Assembly: GCA_945875845.1 (NCBI GenBank)
Contig: CAMCMB010000020.1
Location: 25,320 to 89,319, forward strand
Length of the DNA stretch: 64,000 nucleotides
Source: Pirellula staleyi DSM 6068
GTDB taxonomy: Bacteria; Planctomycetota; Planctomycetia; Pirellulales; Pirellulaceae
Direction: 5' to 3'
The position numbers were made by a program, and so were the translations under genes. This document shows, in pieces, positions 52,989-62,600 of the stretch. Under the pieces are notes generated by a model. That model did no database searches and had not been told where the DNA came from. It was given only the letters and a program-made list of their open reading frames with translations. How positions within the stretch are numbered: position 1 is the stretch's first letter; each line of letters begins with the position of its first letter.

Positions 52989-54382
52989 GGTCTGGTACGA
53001 AGCTCTTGGAACAATGTTTTGCTGTACTCGGATAGCAAACCGGGACGGAAACCGCTTGAATTAGGACGCGTGGATTCATCATTCCGCAACCAGGTTTTCG
53101 GCGGACTGAAGAATTTTTCTTCCGTGAGTTTAGAAAACCTGTTTTTTGAAACGTCCATCTTCAAACCTTCAGCGATCGACTCTGTCAAAATGTACCATTG
53201 GGCTGCAGACTCCCAACTGGATAGGGTCGGTTCCGCTTTCAGCAATTCCTCGAGTCTGGAGGTCAGATCTGCATCGGGCCATTGGTTTGTATCGATCACA
53301 ATCTTGAGTTCCATCTCTAACAATTTCCTCACTCGCTCGGATTTGGATTGAACCGCGTAGGCCGACGGCGAGATCCGTTCCATTTCCTTTTTCAGTTCTT
53401 CGAGCTGATTGCTGATCGCGACCGAAGCATTCTCGCCGATTGCCTCGCGTAAAAGAGAGGTGCACCACGAGTCCCACTCATAAGAAGCCTTAGCGCCCTT
53501 GGCTTGACGCCAGCTTGGTTGTTCTAGCGCGTGGTGACAGTTGGTACAGCTATACTCAGTGAGTTCTGGCCAATCGTGGATGGAATCCGACTGCTGTGCT
53601 TTCTCCGCCCGAGCGGTGAGCATTTTCAAGCGAGCTATCGAAGCTTGCAGCTTGCCTATACGCCAACTGCGAAGTCGGGAGGATTTCCCATACTGGGCGA
53701 GTTCGTCTTTTGTCTCCCAGTGTTTTGGGTATCGACGTGAAAACAGTTCAAAATCAAAATACATAGGAGGGTGTCCACTTGCCATCAGCTGATGGTCGAC
53801 TTCCCGATCTCGACCTGCGATTCGGCTGAGTTCGCCGACATGGCACGAGGAACAAACGGCGGCTCTCAGAGCGATCGATTCGACGTTCACCATTTTGCGA
53901 TCTTCGAATCGCGTGGCGCCGAGTGACTGCCATTCTTTGGAGAAATGAATATCATCCCAAGCGTCCGCAGACCCATGACAAATTTGACAGTCGCCCCCAA
54001 GGTTGCGCTTGGAGACCGGCGCTAGTTCGCTTGCGTGACATGAAACACATTTGTTCTCGAGAAAAGCGTTGTATTCCGAAGAGGAAACGACCATTTCCCG
54101 TTTCGTCATCCGCCAGACAATGTTTTTGGAAAGGTCGTTCTGCAAAGAAGTATAGGCTTGAGCATGCGGATCTTGATCAAACCAAATACTCCCAGCGCGC
54201 TGCCAAATCGGAGCATCGGAGGCAATGTTTGCACCATGGCAAGCAGTTGTCATACACCCTGAAATGCTGTTTCCAGATGCTCCTGTTTTCGGAGGCTGTT
54301 TGTCCTCGGCCGATGCAAATGCAACCAGGCACCAATTCATGCTGGCCATTAGAACGACGAGTCTCTGGGAGCGTCTCTTCAT
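52985..54382 (-). CDS. Multihaem cytochrome c (four or five haem motifs)
   Basis: 465 residues from the ATG at 54382; the longer frame lies in the upstream gene. A signal peptide (about 1-26, MASMNWCLVAFASAED) is followed by CMTTACHG, an atypical Cx4CH, and four CxxCH motifs: CVSCH, CQICH, CSSCH and CTNCH. The spacing recalls the cytochrome c554 group. The C-terminal 200 residues are helical and lack haem motifs, with a possible coiled coil (NQLEELKKEMERISPSA). The protein is periplasmic. It overlaps both neighbours in ATGA. Confidence 0.86.
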   Translation of the reverse strand: MKRRSQRLVVLMASMNWCLVAFASAEDKQPPKTGASGNSISGCMTTACHGANIASDAPIWQRAGSIWFDQDPHAQAYTSLQNDLSKNIVWRMTKREMVVSSSEYNAFLENKCVSCHASELAPVSKRNLGGDCQICHGSADAWDDIHFSKEWQSLGATRFEDRKMVNVESIALRAAVCSSCHVGELSRIAGRDREVDHQLMASGHPPMYFDFELFSRRYPKHWETKDELAQYGKSSRLRSWRIGKLQASIARLKMLTARAEKAQQSDSIHDWPELTEYSCTNCHHALEQPSWRQAKGAKASYEWDSWCTSLLREAIGENASVAISNQLEELKKEMERISPSAYAVQSKSERVRKLLEMELKIVIDTNQWPDADLTSRLEELLKAEPTLSSWESAAQWYILTESIAEGLKMDVSKNRFSKLTEEKFFSPPKTWLRNDESTRPNSSGFRPGLLSEYSKTLFQELRTRP

Positions 54383-55851
54383 GGCGACTTCTCGATTGCC
54401 AAGAGCGCTCGTACTTGCTCCAAGGAAACGGAGCCTATCCTGGAAGGGTTGAGCGACTTGGGTGGATCCACATGGTAACGATGGCAATCCACACAGTCTG
54501 CGGATACGACAAGTTTGTTGGACGCAAATTGGCTCGATCGATCCTCTGCGTCTTGAATGTGACAAGCACGACAACTCTTGATTCCAGGAATCATGATTTG
54601 ACTTGCGTCCCTTTCCGAATCAATGGAACCCTCGTTTTGCACATATGCTTCCGAATGGCAGTCTCGGCAGGAGATCATCAAGTGCGCACCGTGCGTAAAC
54701 GTCGCGTCCTTGAGCCAGCGACTTGCAATTTGACTCGGCTGCACGATCGAGTTCGACGTCGCATCTGCACTCAAGTGACATTTGATGCAACCCTCGGTTT
54801 TGTCTGTTAGCAAGGAGTTCCATCGGATGCTAAGGCCCTCGATTTCGACGTCTGTCATTTTTGACTCAGGGCCGCGCCGTTTGACGGATTCGAATAGTCT
54901 CATCCGCATTAGGCGTTCGATCGCCGCTTCGGTTTCAGCGCGATCCAGTCCATGTTCGACTCCGCCCAAATCATGGCAAGCAACGCAATGCTTTTCATAC
55001 TCGATCGGCTTATAGAGCAAATGCGAATTCGAGCGAACACCAACTCGGCTCTCCGAGATGACTGGAGAAAAGGACTCAAGTTCTTCGTAGCCCGGCAATG
55101 CGACGTCCCGTTCGTGACAGTCGCTGCAACTGAGTTGAATCAAATCGTTGGAACCAAGTCGATCCTTGTACTGTTTCCTGTATTTTTCGGGGATATTGTC
55201 GATGCGTTTCTCGGTTCGATCGCCTGGTTTTTTGGGCTGGCCAGGCCTCAAATGCTGCGTGTGACTAAATTGGATGGTTCCAGGATCCTTCTCCAGCTTT
55301 TCAAAGGGGAAAACGGGATGCCCATCCGCATTTGAGAAATTGCCTACCGAGGCAAACTGCTTACTGGAGCTGACAGCAACATTTTCGAGTTTCAGATGGC
55401 AGCGCGCACATTGGTTGTCCGCAACATCTACCAAGCTCCGATCGAAGCCAAGGTGTTCGCGATGGCACGAGTTGCAACTCTCGGATGCCAAGACATTTGG
55501 AAGGGTTTGATTGCCAAAGTGGTCGGTGACGGCGTGGCACGTACTATTGCAATTGTGGTTGTTTTGCGAGATGGTTGCAGGAACGTCGCCACCGAACGCA
55601 TCTTTGCGAATGGGAAGAAACGGCAAATGACAGTTCTCGCAACCGGATTTGTTCCATGCAAAGTGGGCTCGCGAAAGGTCACCGGTACTCACTTGCAATG
55701 CTCCCCGGCTCGAAAACAACCAGGACGAATAGGCGATTGCGGCGAAAAACCCAATAACGCCAAACCATCGCTTGCGATGAACAAATCGGTCGGACAGGGT
55801 GTGATACTGCCGATCGATTCTTTGCGCACGTTGTTTTCCGTTCCTGGACAT
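54379..55851 (-). CDS. Membrane-anchored multihaem cytochrome c (about ten haem motifs)
   Basis: 490 residues from the ATG at 55851. An N-terminal anchor (about 31-52, GVIGFFAAIAYSSWLFSS) is uncleaved-looking. Nine CxxCH motifs follow (CENCH, CNSCH, CARCH, CSDCH, CVACH, CIKCH, CRDCH, CRACH, CVDCH), plus one Cx3CH (CNSTCH). Many extra histidines give possible distal ligands, so bis-histidine haems as in NrfH/NapC or Octa/deca-haem conduits are likely. It probably links quinol oxidation at the membrane to periplasmic acceptors. It lies 22 bases after the cytochrome-b-like gene. Confidence 0.88.
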   Translation of the reverse strand: MSRNGKQRAQRIDRQYHTLSDRFVHRKRWFGVIGFFAAIAYSSWLFSSRGALQVSTGDLSRAHFAWNKSGCENCHLPFLPIRKDAFGGDVPATISQNNHNCNSTCHAVTDHFGNQTLPNVLASESCNSCHREHLGFDRSLVDVADNQCARCHLKLENVAVSSSKQFASVGNFSNADGHPVFPFEKLEKDPGTIQFSHTQHLRPGQPKKPGDRTEKRIDNIPEKYRKQYKDRLGSNDLIQLSCSDCHERDVALPGYEELESFSPVISESRVGVRSNSHLLYKPIEYEKHCVACHDLGGVEHGLDRAETEAAIERLMRMRLFESVKRRGPESKMTDVEIEGLSIRWNSLLTDKTEGCIKCHLSADATSNSIVQPSQIASRWLKDATFTHGAHLMISCRDCHSEAYVQNEGSIDSERDASQIMIPGIKSCRACHIQDAEDRSSQFASNKLVVSADCVDCHRYHVDPPKSLNPSRIGSVSLEQVRALLAIEKSP

Positions 55852-55873
55852 GCAACTTCCTTTGGTCTGTGGC

Positions 55874-56932
55874 TTACAAGTACTTGAGCGCGAGGACAAT
55901 GTGCGTTAGCAGCAAAATCCCAAGCATGACGGATACTCCCGCATGTATGGCTATCCAACCATGAAGAAAGGCATTAGCACGTCTTTGAGCGTTAAATTGA
56001 TGTCGTTGCTCGCACAATTCCTTGAGACTTTCCAGGACAGGTACTGCGTTTAAGGAACAGGATTCTCGCAATAGTCCAAACCAGTCATCCGTTTTAAGCG
56101 GTGTTCGAAGGGGCGATAGGCGATTTGACCTCGCGCTGGTGTTTTCCATTGAGAGTGGAATTCCCCTCAACAAAAACGGTTCGACCACCGAGGCATACTG
56201 CCGCCAAACTTCCTTGCCGTCAAGTGAATTAAACTCCATTTCGACGTTCTCCATTTCGAGAAGCGAGCGACTGTCCCCTCGTCGCTGAATTGCTCCGACC
56301 ACGATCTGGCTGACGCGTCCATCTTGATCCCTGACCATACTTGAGCCTCTCATTTTAGCAGATATCTCATCAAGGTTAGCAAGTTTCGTTAATCCCGAAG
56401 GCTTAGGACCAAAGGCAACGGTCAACATTCTCCTCGCGTCCAGTGCGTTCTGGATCGAAACATCGTCGATTTGACTGCCGATGGTTTCGAAAGGCAAATT
56501 TCCGAGCATCCATTTTGGAATCACAATCTGCATCATCCAACCATAAATGCCGCTTGCCAGTACAAAAAACAAGAGGCACATCAAGGCGGTACTAAACGTT
56601 CCTCCGAATCGGTAACCGGAGTGAATCAAGGCGAGCGGACCCGTCGCCAGCCCGAGCCACAAATGAGCGGATAGCCAAAACTTGGTTGGGAACAGCTTGA
56701 AGCGTCGAAGCCTCTTGCGTGGCCATAAGAGCAATTCGAAGAAAATGATGGCAGCAGCAATCGATCCGGCCACCAAGCCCGGTAGGGAGCTCCCCGAAAC
56801 ATTCGCACCAAAAGATCGGGACGCCCAACGTTGCCAAGCGGCGGTGCCAACGATCAAAATCACAGCCAGCAGAATAGGTCCGACATGAATTCTTATTTTT
56901 CGGACCAGTAACACGGCGTGCTCACGAAACAA
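55874..56932 (-). CDS. Cytochrome-b-like integral membrane protein
   Basis: 352 residues, using a TTG start at 56932 preceded by GGAAA; a GTG at 56914 is possible. Two N-terminal helices (about 15-35 and 47-67) are followed by SAHLWLGLATGPLALIHSGYR and a fourth helix (ALMCLLFFVLASGIYGWMM). A soluble insert of about 160 residues separates these from a final histidine-rich pair (FLHGWIAIHAGVSVMLGILLLTHIVLAL). Histidines within helices at AHL, IHSG, LHGW, IHAG and THIV suit two b haems, so I infer quinone-linked transfer. It is the first gene of the operon and thus sets its promoter side. Confidence 0.72.
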   Translation of the reverse strand: MFREHAVLLVRKIRIHVGPILLAVILIVGTAAWQRWASRSFGANVSGSSLPGLVAGSIAAAIIFFELLLWPRKRLRRFKLFPTKFWLSAHLWLGLATGPLALIHSGYRFGGTFSTALMCLLFFVLASGIYGWMMQIVIPKWMLGNLPFETIGSQIDDVSIQNALDARRMLTVAFGPKPSGLTKLANLDEISAKMRGSSMVRDQDGRVSQIVVGAIQRRGDSRSLLEMENVEMEFNSLDGKEVWRQYASVVEPFLLRGIPLSMENTSARSNRLSPLRTPLKTDDWFGLLRESCSLNAVPVLESLKELCEQRHQFNAQRRANAFLHGWIAIHAGVSVMLGILLLTHIVLALKYL

Positions 56933-57022
56933 ATGTTTCCAATGTTCAACCCCAACTAACTTGTAATCGTTGACCCATCGATTGTCAACTTCGGGCTAGG
57001 CAAGCGGTAGGGTGGAACAAAA

Positions 57023-57044
57023 ACGGCGAGCATTCGCTCGCCGT
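57023..57044. repeat. Perfect hairpin ACGGCGAGC/GCTCGCCGT
   Basis: Nine-base arms around ATTC. It lies about 90 bases upstream of the redox operon start and directly beside the left arm of the composite repeat. Confidence 0.8.
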
Positions 57045-57047
57045 GAA

Positions 57048-57479
57048 TTTATTATCGTCGCCTTTCGCACAGTCTATCTACATAAGATGAGTGGACCTGG
57101 CACCTTTTGCAGACAGCCTGGGTTTTGACAACCCTAAGCCTCACCGGCTTGTTGCTTTATTGGTACGACGGACTTCCAAGTCCGTCGAATTCCCCATGGA
57201 CGGACTTGGAAGTCCGTCATACCGCCCTTAACCAATAACGACTTCACTAAAGCAACAAGCCGTCACGCGTCGGGTTACCATCGCGTGGCACGAGCGCGCT
57301 CGCTCGTGAATTCATGGGCGACACGCCCATACCACGTTCGAATACCCCGTATCACAGCCCATTCAAGCAACAAGCCGCTCACGCGTCGGGCTACCATAGC
57401 TTATCCGACTGAGAACGCGTTCTTTCTAGGAGCGAAAGGCGACGATGATAAATAACGATAGCCGAGTGGTTCGCTCCTA
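57048..57479. repeat. Composite palindromic element (copy R2 with outer arms)
   Basis: Outermost arms TTTATTATCGTCGCCTTTCG+C (57048-57068) and GCGAAAGGCGACGATGATAA+A (57432-57452) are inverted and match at 20 of 21 bases. Inside lie the R2 arms CGGCTTGTTGCTTTA (57145-57159) and TAAAGCAACAAGCCG (57249-57263), a perfect 15-base pair. These enclose two near-palindromes (57167-57186, 57199-57218) identical in plan to those of R1. To the right follow the CACGAGCG and ATGGGCG hairpins and another CAAGCAACAAGCCG word. The right end has a further perfect hairpin TAGGAGCGAA (57427-57436) / TTCGCTCCTA (57470-57479). Confidence 0.85.
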
Positions 57480-57715
57480 AAAACGGAACACGCGGAACGT
57501 TGCCTTTTTCCAGCACAATCGGTGCTTGCGTTTTAAACGTCACTCTGTCGCTTGGTGTCGAGCTTCTTTATCGGATGATTCGATACTAAACGTGAATGTG
57601 GGAAAATCGGTACAAAAACGCCAATGCATGCATTGCGTGTTATCGAAATCCTGCGACATAATACATGGTGCGTCCGCTTCCGCCTCTGGGATGTCAAACA
57701 ATCGGTAGTGCAAAC

Positions 57716-58549
57716 ATGAAATTCTCGTTTTCCAAGTTATCTTTGTTCGGAATCGCTTGCGGCTTTTTTTCTGCGAGCCCAGTTGCATTGGCTCAGGTAC
57801 CAGGACAGCAGCAAGGTGGTACTCAAGGTTTTGGATCAACGGGGATAGGAGGGGGGACTGGAGGAGCGCCTGGCGGAGCCGTCGGAGGTGCAACCAACGC
57901 TTCGAAGTACGGTTTCGGCGCTCCGGGTTCGGGTGCCACGGGCGCAGCCTTGGTCGAATATTCAAACATCAATGCAGTCAAGGGATTTTCGACGACAACG
58001 TCGACGGGAGGGCTAAATGCGCTTTCCAACCAAAATGCGTTCGGTGCAAACGCATTTAGCAACTCAGCTACCGGCGCGCAGGGAGCACAGGGTGGAATCA
58101 ACATGAATAGTTTGGGAGCTGGTTTTGGTGCCGGACTGGGCGCTAATTTTGGCGGCGGTCTCGGTGGGCGAACGGGAGGCCTGGGCGGCATTGGTGGGCT
58201 GGCTGGTGGGCTTGGCGGCCAGTCGGCTTCTAATCAAGCCAAAAAGAAAATCCGCGTAAGTGTTTCTCCAGATATCGAACTGGCTCCTTCGAGTATTTCG
58301 ACTCAGTCTAACGGTGCGCCGATCGCATCGGCACGTCTCAAGCGAATTCCACTGCCTGCCAGTTTACGAGGCGTTAACGCCTTCGTCGAAGGCGATTTGG
58401 TCGTCTTGACCGGCACCGTTGCGACAGAGTCGGACAAGCTAAAGGTGGAACGCCTCGTTAAGCTGGAACCAGGGCTCAATTCGGTTAGGAACGAGGTGGT
58501 TGTACAGTCGACACCGCCGGAGAGAATTCGGGCAAGGCCCAACCGTTAG
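57716..58549 (+). CDS. Secreted glycine-rich protein with BON domain
   Basis: 277 residues from the ATG at 57716; the frame further left adds no typical sequence. A signal peptide (about 1-27, ending PVALAQ) is followed by about 150 residues of glycine-rich low-complexity sequence (GIGGGTGGAPGGAVGGA, GLGGIGGLAGGLGG). A C-terminal BON domain (about 200-265) reads PLPASLRGVNAFVEGDLVVLTGTVATESDKLKVERLV in outline and ends NSVRNEVVVQS. BON domains bind membranes or polymers at the cell surface. Its last 65 bases overlap the tail of the convergent lipoprotein gene. Confidence 0.8.
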   Translation: MKFSFSKLSLFGIACGFFSASPVALAQVPGQQQGGTQGFGSTGIGGGTGGAPGGAVGGATNASKYGFGAPGSGATGAALVEYSNINAVKGFSTTTSTGGLNALSNQNAFGANAFSNSATGAQGAQGGINMNSLGAGFGAGLGANFGGGLGGRTGGLGGIGGLAGGLGGQSASNQAKKKIRVSVSPDIELAPSSISTQSNGAPIASARLKRIPLPASLRGVNAFVEGDLVVLTGTVATESDKLKVERLVKLEPGLNSVRNEVVVQSTPPERIRARPNR

Positions 58550-59513
58550 CGTTCGCTGCTGAAAAACCTGGCCGCATCAAAGGCAACGCCTGGGGTGCAA
58601 AGACCCCTTTCGCGGTCGATGACGCTGCCGGAGGTGCTTCCGTAGAAACTGCCGGAGGTGCTGGCGACAAATAGGATGCCTGCATTGCGGTGTCATTTGT
58701 GGTGGGCCCAAAAGATTGTGTTGGGAAATTCGTACCCGTAGCAACATAATTCTGTTGGTTCTGGGCATCGGCCGATAGAGCCCGCAAGTCCGAAGACCTA
58801 CCATTGCGTGTCAAAAGCTTTGATGGAACCTGAATGGTAGTTGTTCGCATGCCGCTCGATTCACCGGATTGAGGAGTCGCCCGAGCGTCAACGAATTGCT
58901 CAGGCAAGACGGTTGGAATGAAGGAGGTAGTCTGTGAAATAATACCTTCATTGGGATCTTCGTTGCTCTTGCCTGGAAGATTTAGATTTGCGGGAGTACC
59001 GCGAACCATTCGTCCATCCTTGGTCATAAAAGTTGGAATGAGCATGACCTTCTTATGAGGGCCATAGGCAGCATCCCAGGGAATCCAGACGCTATACGAA
59101 GCACCAAGTTCCCCTTCGGAAAAGTGAGTCGTGAGCTGCTCAGCGGTGAAGCGAAACCGCTTGTCTGCTTGGCTTAAGTCCTCGGTCCCCTTTTGCTTGA
59201 ATGTGTCGTCAAATCCATAGACAAGCAAATCACCGTCAACGGGTATCGCCTGTGCCTTCTCATTGTAGAAGTAGAACCTGCCACCGAAGCCTCGTGTCGG
59301 AGGTTTGCCCGCCAGCGTCATAATGTCGTGCGACCAAGTGACATTCAGGCTTTGAGGAGTTTGATATTCTTTTTTCTTGAACATGGACCAAGACGAGGAA
59401 TCCTTCTTCTTTTTCTTGACCTGCTGACCATCGATTAATGTCTCACATCCACTGAATGCGACGCTCATTGCAATCGCAACACAAGATAACTGAATTTTGC
59501 GTGTGAATTTCAT
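58485..59513 (-). CDS. Planctomycete lipoprotein, hypothetical
   Basis: 342 residues from the ATG at 59513. The lipobox FSGC near residue 22 in VAFSGCETLIDG marks a lipoprotein. A lysine cluster (VKKKKKDSSSWSMFKKKEY) follows. Residues about 55-200 form an ordered domain (LNVTWSHDIMTLAGKPPTRG, GFGGRFYFYNEKAQAIPVDGDLLVYGFDD, MLIPTFMTKDGRMVRG). The C-terminal 130 residues are alanine/proline/threonine-rich. I do not recognise a named family. It stands next to the secretin gene on the same strand, 3' of a REP/tandem repeat gap of 185 bases, so it could be a secretin partner, but nothing in the sequence proves this. Confidence 0.68.
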   Translation of the reverse strand: MKFTRKIQLSCVAIAMSVAFSGCETLIDGQQVKKKKKDSSSWSMFKKKEYQTPQSLNVTWSHDIMTLAGKPPTRGFGGRFYFYNEKAQAIPVDGDLLVYGFDDTFKQKGTEDLSQADKRFRFTAEQLTTHFSEGELGASYSVWIPWDAAYGPHKKVMLIPTFMTKDGRMVRGTPANLNLPGKSNEDPNEGIISQTTSFIPTVLPEQFVDARATPQSGESSGMRTTTIQVPSKLLTRNGRSSDLRALSADAQNQQNYVATGTNFPTQSFGPTTNDTAMQASYLSPAPPAVSTEAPPAASSTAKGVFAPQALPLMRPGFSAANANGWALPEFSPAVSTVQPPRS

Positions 59514-59558
59514 CGTTGAAGTTTCCGTGATTGCGAGTTCATGCGTGGACATTAGTTA

Positions 59559-59676
59559 TCACCGGACGGCTCGCGCCGTTCCGCTTTCGTTGGAGTACAG
59601 GCTTCAGCCGTTGTTGCTGGAGTACAGGCTTCAGCCGTTGTTGCTGGAGATCCCGTCGGCTAAAGCCTGCACTCCA
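59559..59676. repeat. REP hairpin copy e plus 27-base tandem and inverted repeat
   Basis: REP copy e (59559-59586) is TCACCGGACGGCTCGCGCCG then TTCCGCTT; its stem GGACGGC/GCCGTTCC shows another compensated variant. It is followed by two tandem 27-base units starting TGGAGTACAGGCTTCAGCCG (59591-59617, 59618-59644). An inverted partner, CGGCTAAAGCCTGCACTCCA, lies at 59657-59676 and pairs with either unit. The element fills the gap between the lipoprotein and secretin genes. Confidence 0.85.
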
Positions 59677-59698
59677 GCGCCAACCCTACTTCTTCAAC

Positions 59699-62600
59699 TC
59701 ATCGTCCATTTGCAACCCGGGCGGCGGGTGGCGTTAGCGGTCTATAGGAAGCGGGCGTTACAGTGTTGTATCCGGGCTGCTGGCTTGGCTGCTGATACGC
59801 CGAGTTCTGGATGGGCGAAGCCGTGTTGACCGTTGGCTGAGCACCACCGCTTGTCGCCGAGTTGATCAGGGTTCGACCGCTGCTGGAATTTGAACGCACT
59901 GGTGCATTCGTTGGGTAGCCGTCGAACATCTCGGCACCGGGTGGTACATTCATCGGCTCAGGCCCTCCGTTCATCAAGGAACCTGGTTCCCCGTTCATCA
60001 TAGAACCTGGCTCTCTGTTCATCATAGAACCAGGATCTCCGTTCATCATCGAACTTGGTTCCCCGTATCGGTCGGGTTCAATCGTTGGCTGAAGATCTGG
60101 GTAGATAATCGGCGAAGCGGCTGGGCCCCAAAGGCCATTGCCCTGCGATAGCCCGACATCCCCATGAATGTTCAAGATGTCCGCCATGCAATAGCTCATT
60201 CGTGAAGACTCAACTTGCTTGATCATCTCCAGCTTTTCCTCGTTGTTGTAGAAGATGACACGAGGAGTCATGACGACGAGCAACTCAGTTCGCTTTTCTG
60301 CTTGGCTATCGAATCGAAAAAGAGCTCCTGCGATGGGGATATCCGCCAACCATGGAATCCTTCGCGAACGCGTGCTTCGACTTTTCGTGATCAGACCACC
60401 GAGGACAACCGTTTGTCCGTCGTACGCTGTGACTCGGGTTTGAGCAATCGTCTGGCTGATAATTGGCGATTTGATGACCGTTCCATTTGCGTCTGAACCA
60501 ACAGGAATACCTGTGTCGACTGGGCCGACTTCCGAGCGATTGACTGCAACGAGCATATTGATCAGGCCATCTTGATTCGTTCGCGGCTGGATCTGCATAA
60601 TCAGGCCAACGTCTGCGTCCTGGACGCTTTGTTGGGATCCATTAACAGTAATGGTTGAGGCACCTAGTCTCGGTACAAGAGACCCTACCTTCACCGTGGC
60701 GATATTGTTGTCGATCGTCATCAGTTGAGGCCTGGATAAGATTTGAACACGGTTCGCATCTTGCAAAGCTCGGAAGAGCATATTAACCGATTCGCTACTC
60801 GCTGCGAGGACCAGTCCGCCGTAGCCCAAACCTGTGTTCGTTCTTGTTAGACCGAAATTCGATTGCCCCTGTCCGGCAACGTTCTGCGTACGTCGGTTGG
60901 GTGTGAGCAAATTATTCGTGGTTAGGGCAGCTAGCGGATTGAAAGCCGGAGTGTCGAGCGTTCCACCGCTCGCAGTGTTACGGTCGAAAATCAGCGAATC
61001 CTGAAGGCCCCATTCGAATCCAAGGTCAAAGTTATCATCGAGAGTTACTTCCGCGATCAAAATTTCGACCGCAATCATCGGCTGTTGACGATCCAGGCGT
61101 TCAACGATTTGCCGAACGGTTGGCATGAAGCGAGGCATGGCGCTGATAATCAGACTATTCGTATTGGCTTCTGCAACCACGAACACTTCTCGCTCAAGTC
61201 GCTCTTGGACGCTGAAGGTCTGGCCAGCAGCACCCTGTCCGCCTGCCGCTACTGGAGCAGAAATACTCGCGAGGGCTTGTCGTTGGTTGTTGATCAAATT
61301 GGTCACGGCAGTGGCTACGTCGGTCGCTTGACTATTTCGCAACCAAACGACTTCAACGATTCTTTGTCTCGTGCTGTCTTCGTCCAACCGCAGCAATAAC
61401 ACTTCGATGACGTCTAGGTCCTGCTGCGAACCGGAAACGATGATCGAGTTCGTTCTGTTTTCAGTCGCGATGCGTAGCGGAACGAGCGAGCTATCACCAC
61501 CTCCGCTAAGGGCCGCTTGGTTTGCAATAGCAAAGATCCCTCCGAGACCGTTGTTGGATGTATTTTGGTTGGCTGTTGTTGGTAAGCCGAATGCTTGTTG
61601 CAGGGTCGTTGCCAAACTGGTCGCGTCCCCGTTCTTGACTTCGAAAACTTTGATTCGAGCGTCAACACTTGCCGGCACATCCAACTGTTTGATCAAGGCT
61701 TCGATGAGAGCCATGCTTTTGCCAGGAGCACGCACGATCAACGCGTTCACGCTTGGATTGCTGGTAACAACCACGCCGGACAAGATTCCAGAGTTCACGG
61801 ATCTTCCGTCGCGAATGAGGGTTAGTCTGCTATTCGGTACCGAGGTTGAGGATGCGCCGGAGGAGGAAGACCGTTGTGCATTTCCCCCGCCACCTTGTTG
61901 GCCTTGTTGGCCACCGGTTGTGGTGGTCGTCGACGCTTCGCCTGTGATGGCCGTTCTCAAGATCGGCTCCAAGTCCGACGCGATAGCGTACTTGATAGGA
62001 ATGACTTTCACTTCGCTCTCTGCAGCGGGGCCCTCGTCGACATCGACCTCTTTGATCACTCTTGCGACTTCGGCTTGGTCGCGCGGAGAAGCCACTACGA
62101 TCAGCGAATTGGTACGATAGTCGGCAACGACTCGAACGCGTGGCGCCAAAGTTGTCGTAGCTGCACCTGCAGCTCCACCTCCGCCGCCCGCTGGAGCGGT
62201 TTCGGTGAAGATGCTTGTAACCAAGGCTGCGGCGTCGATAGCGGAGGTGTGTGTTAACCGAAAGACGCGAGGTTGGCTATTGGGGTCGAGCGGTTGGTCC
62301 AGCTTGTCGATCAGGTCGTTAATACCCTTTAGCGCTTCGGGGCGTCCGATCAACAACAACGCATTGGGTTGCCCAAGGGCGGTGATGCTGATTTGACCTT
62401 GGCGAGGCTCGAAGACAGCCGTATTGAGCGCCTTGACAATCGTTTCGAGAGCTTGACTGTTGACGTGCTTGAGCATCTTCAGCTCGATGTCTGGCTGCGT
62501 TTCAACGCTCTGTTTTTTGATCTGTTCGATCACATCGTTGACGCGCTGAACGTCTTTCTTGCTCCCTTTGATGATGACCAACCCCATTTCGGGTACGAAC

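Larger units (their letters stand above)
56933..57715. other. Long intergenic region filled by repeats
   Basis: 783 bases between divergent genes with no supportable ORF. It holds a perfect 9-base hairpin at 57023-57044, a composite palindromic repeat at 57048-57479, and the start region of the BON gene. A 60-codon plus frame (57526-57708) has no family features. Confidence 0.6.

Noticed and set aside
53923..54810. 295-residue plus-strand frame
   Set aside because: It is antisense to two multihaem cytochrome genes, whose haem motifs set the coding strand.
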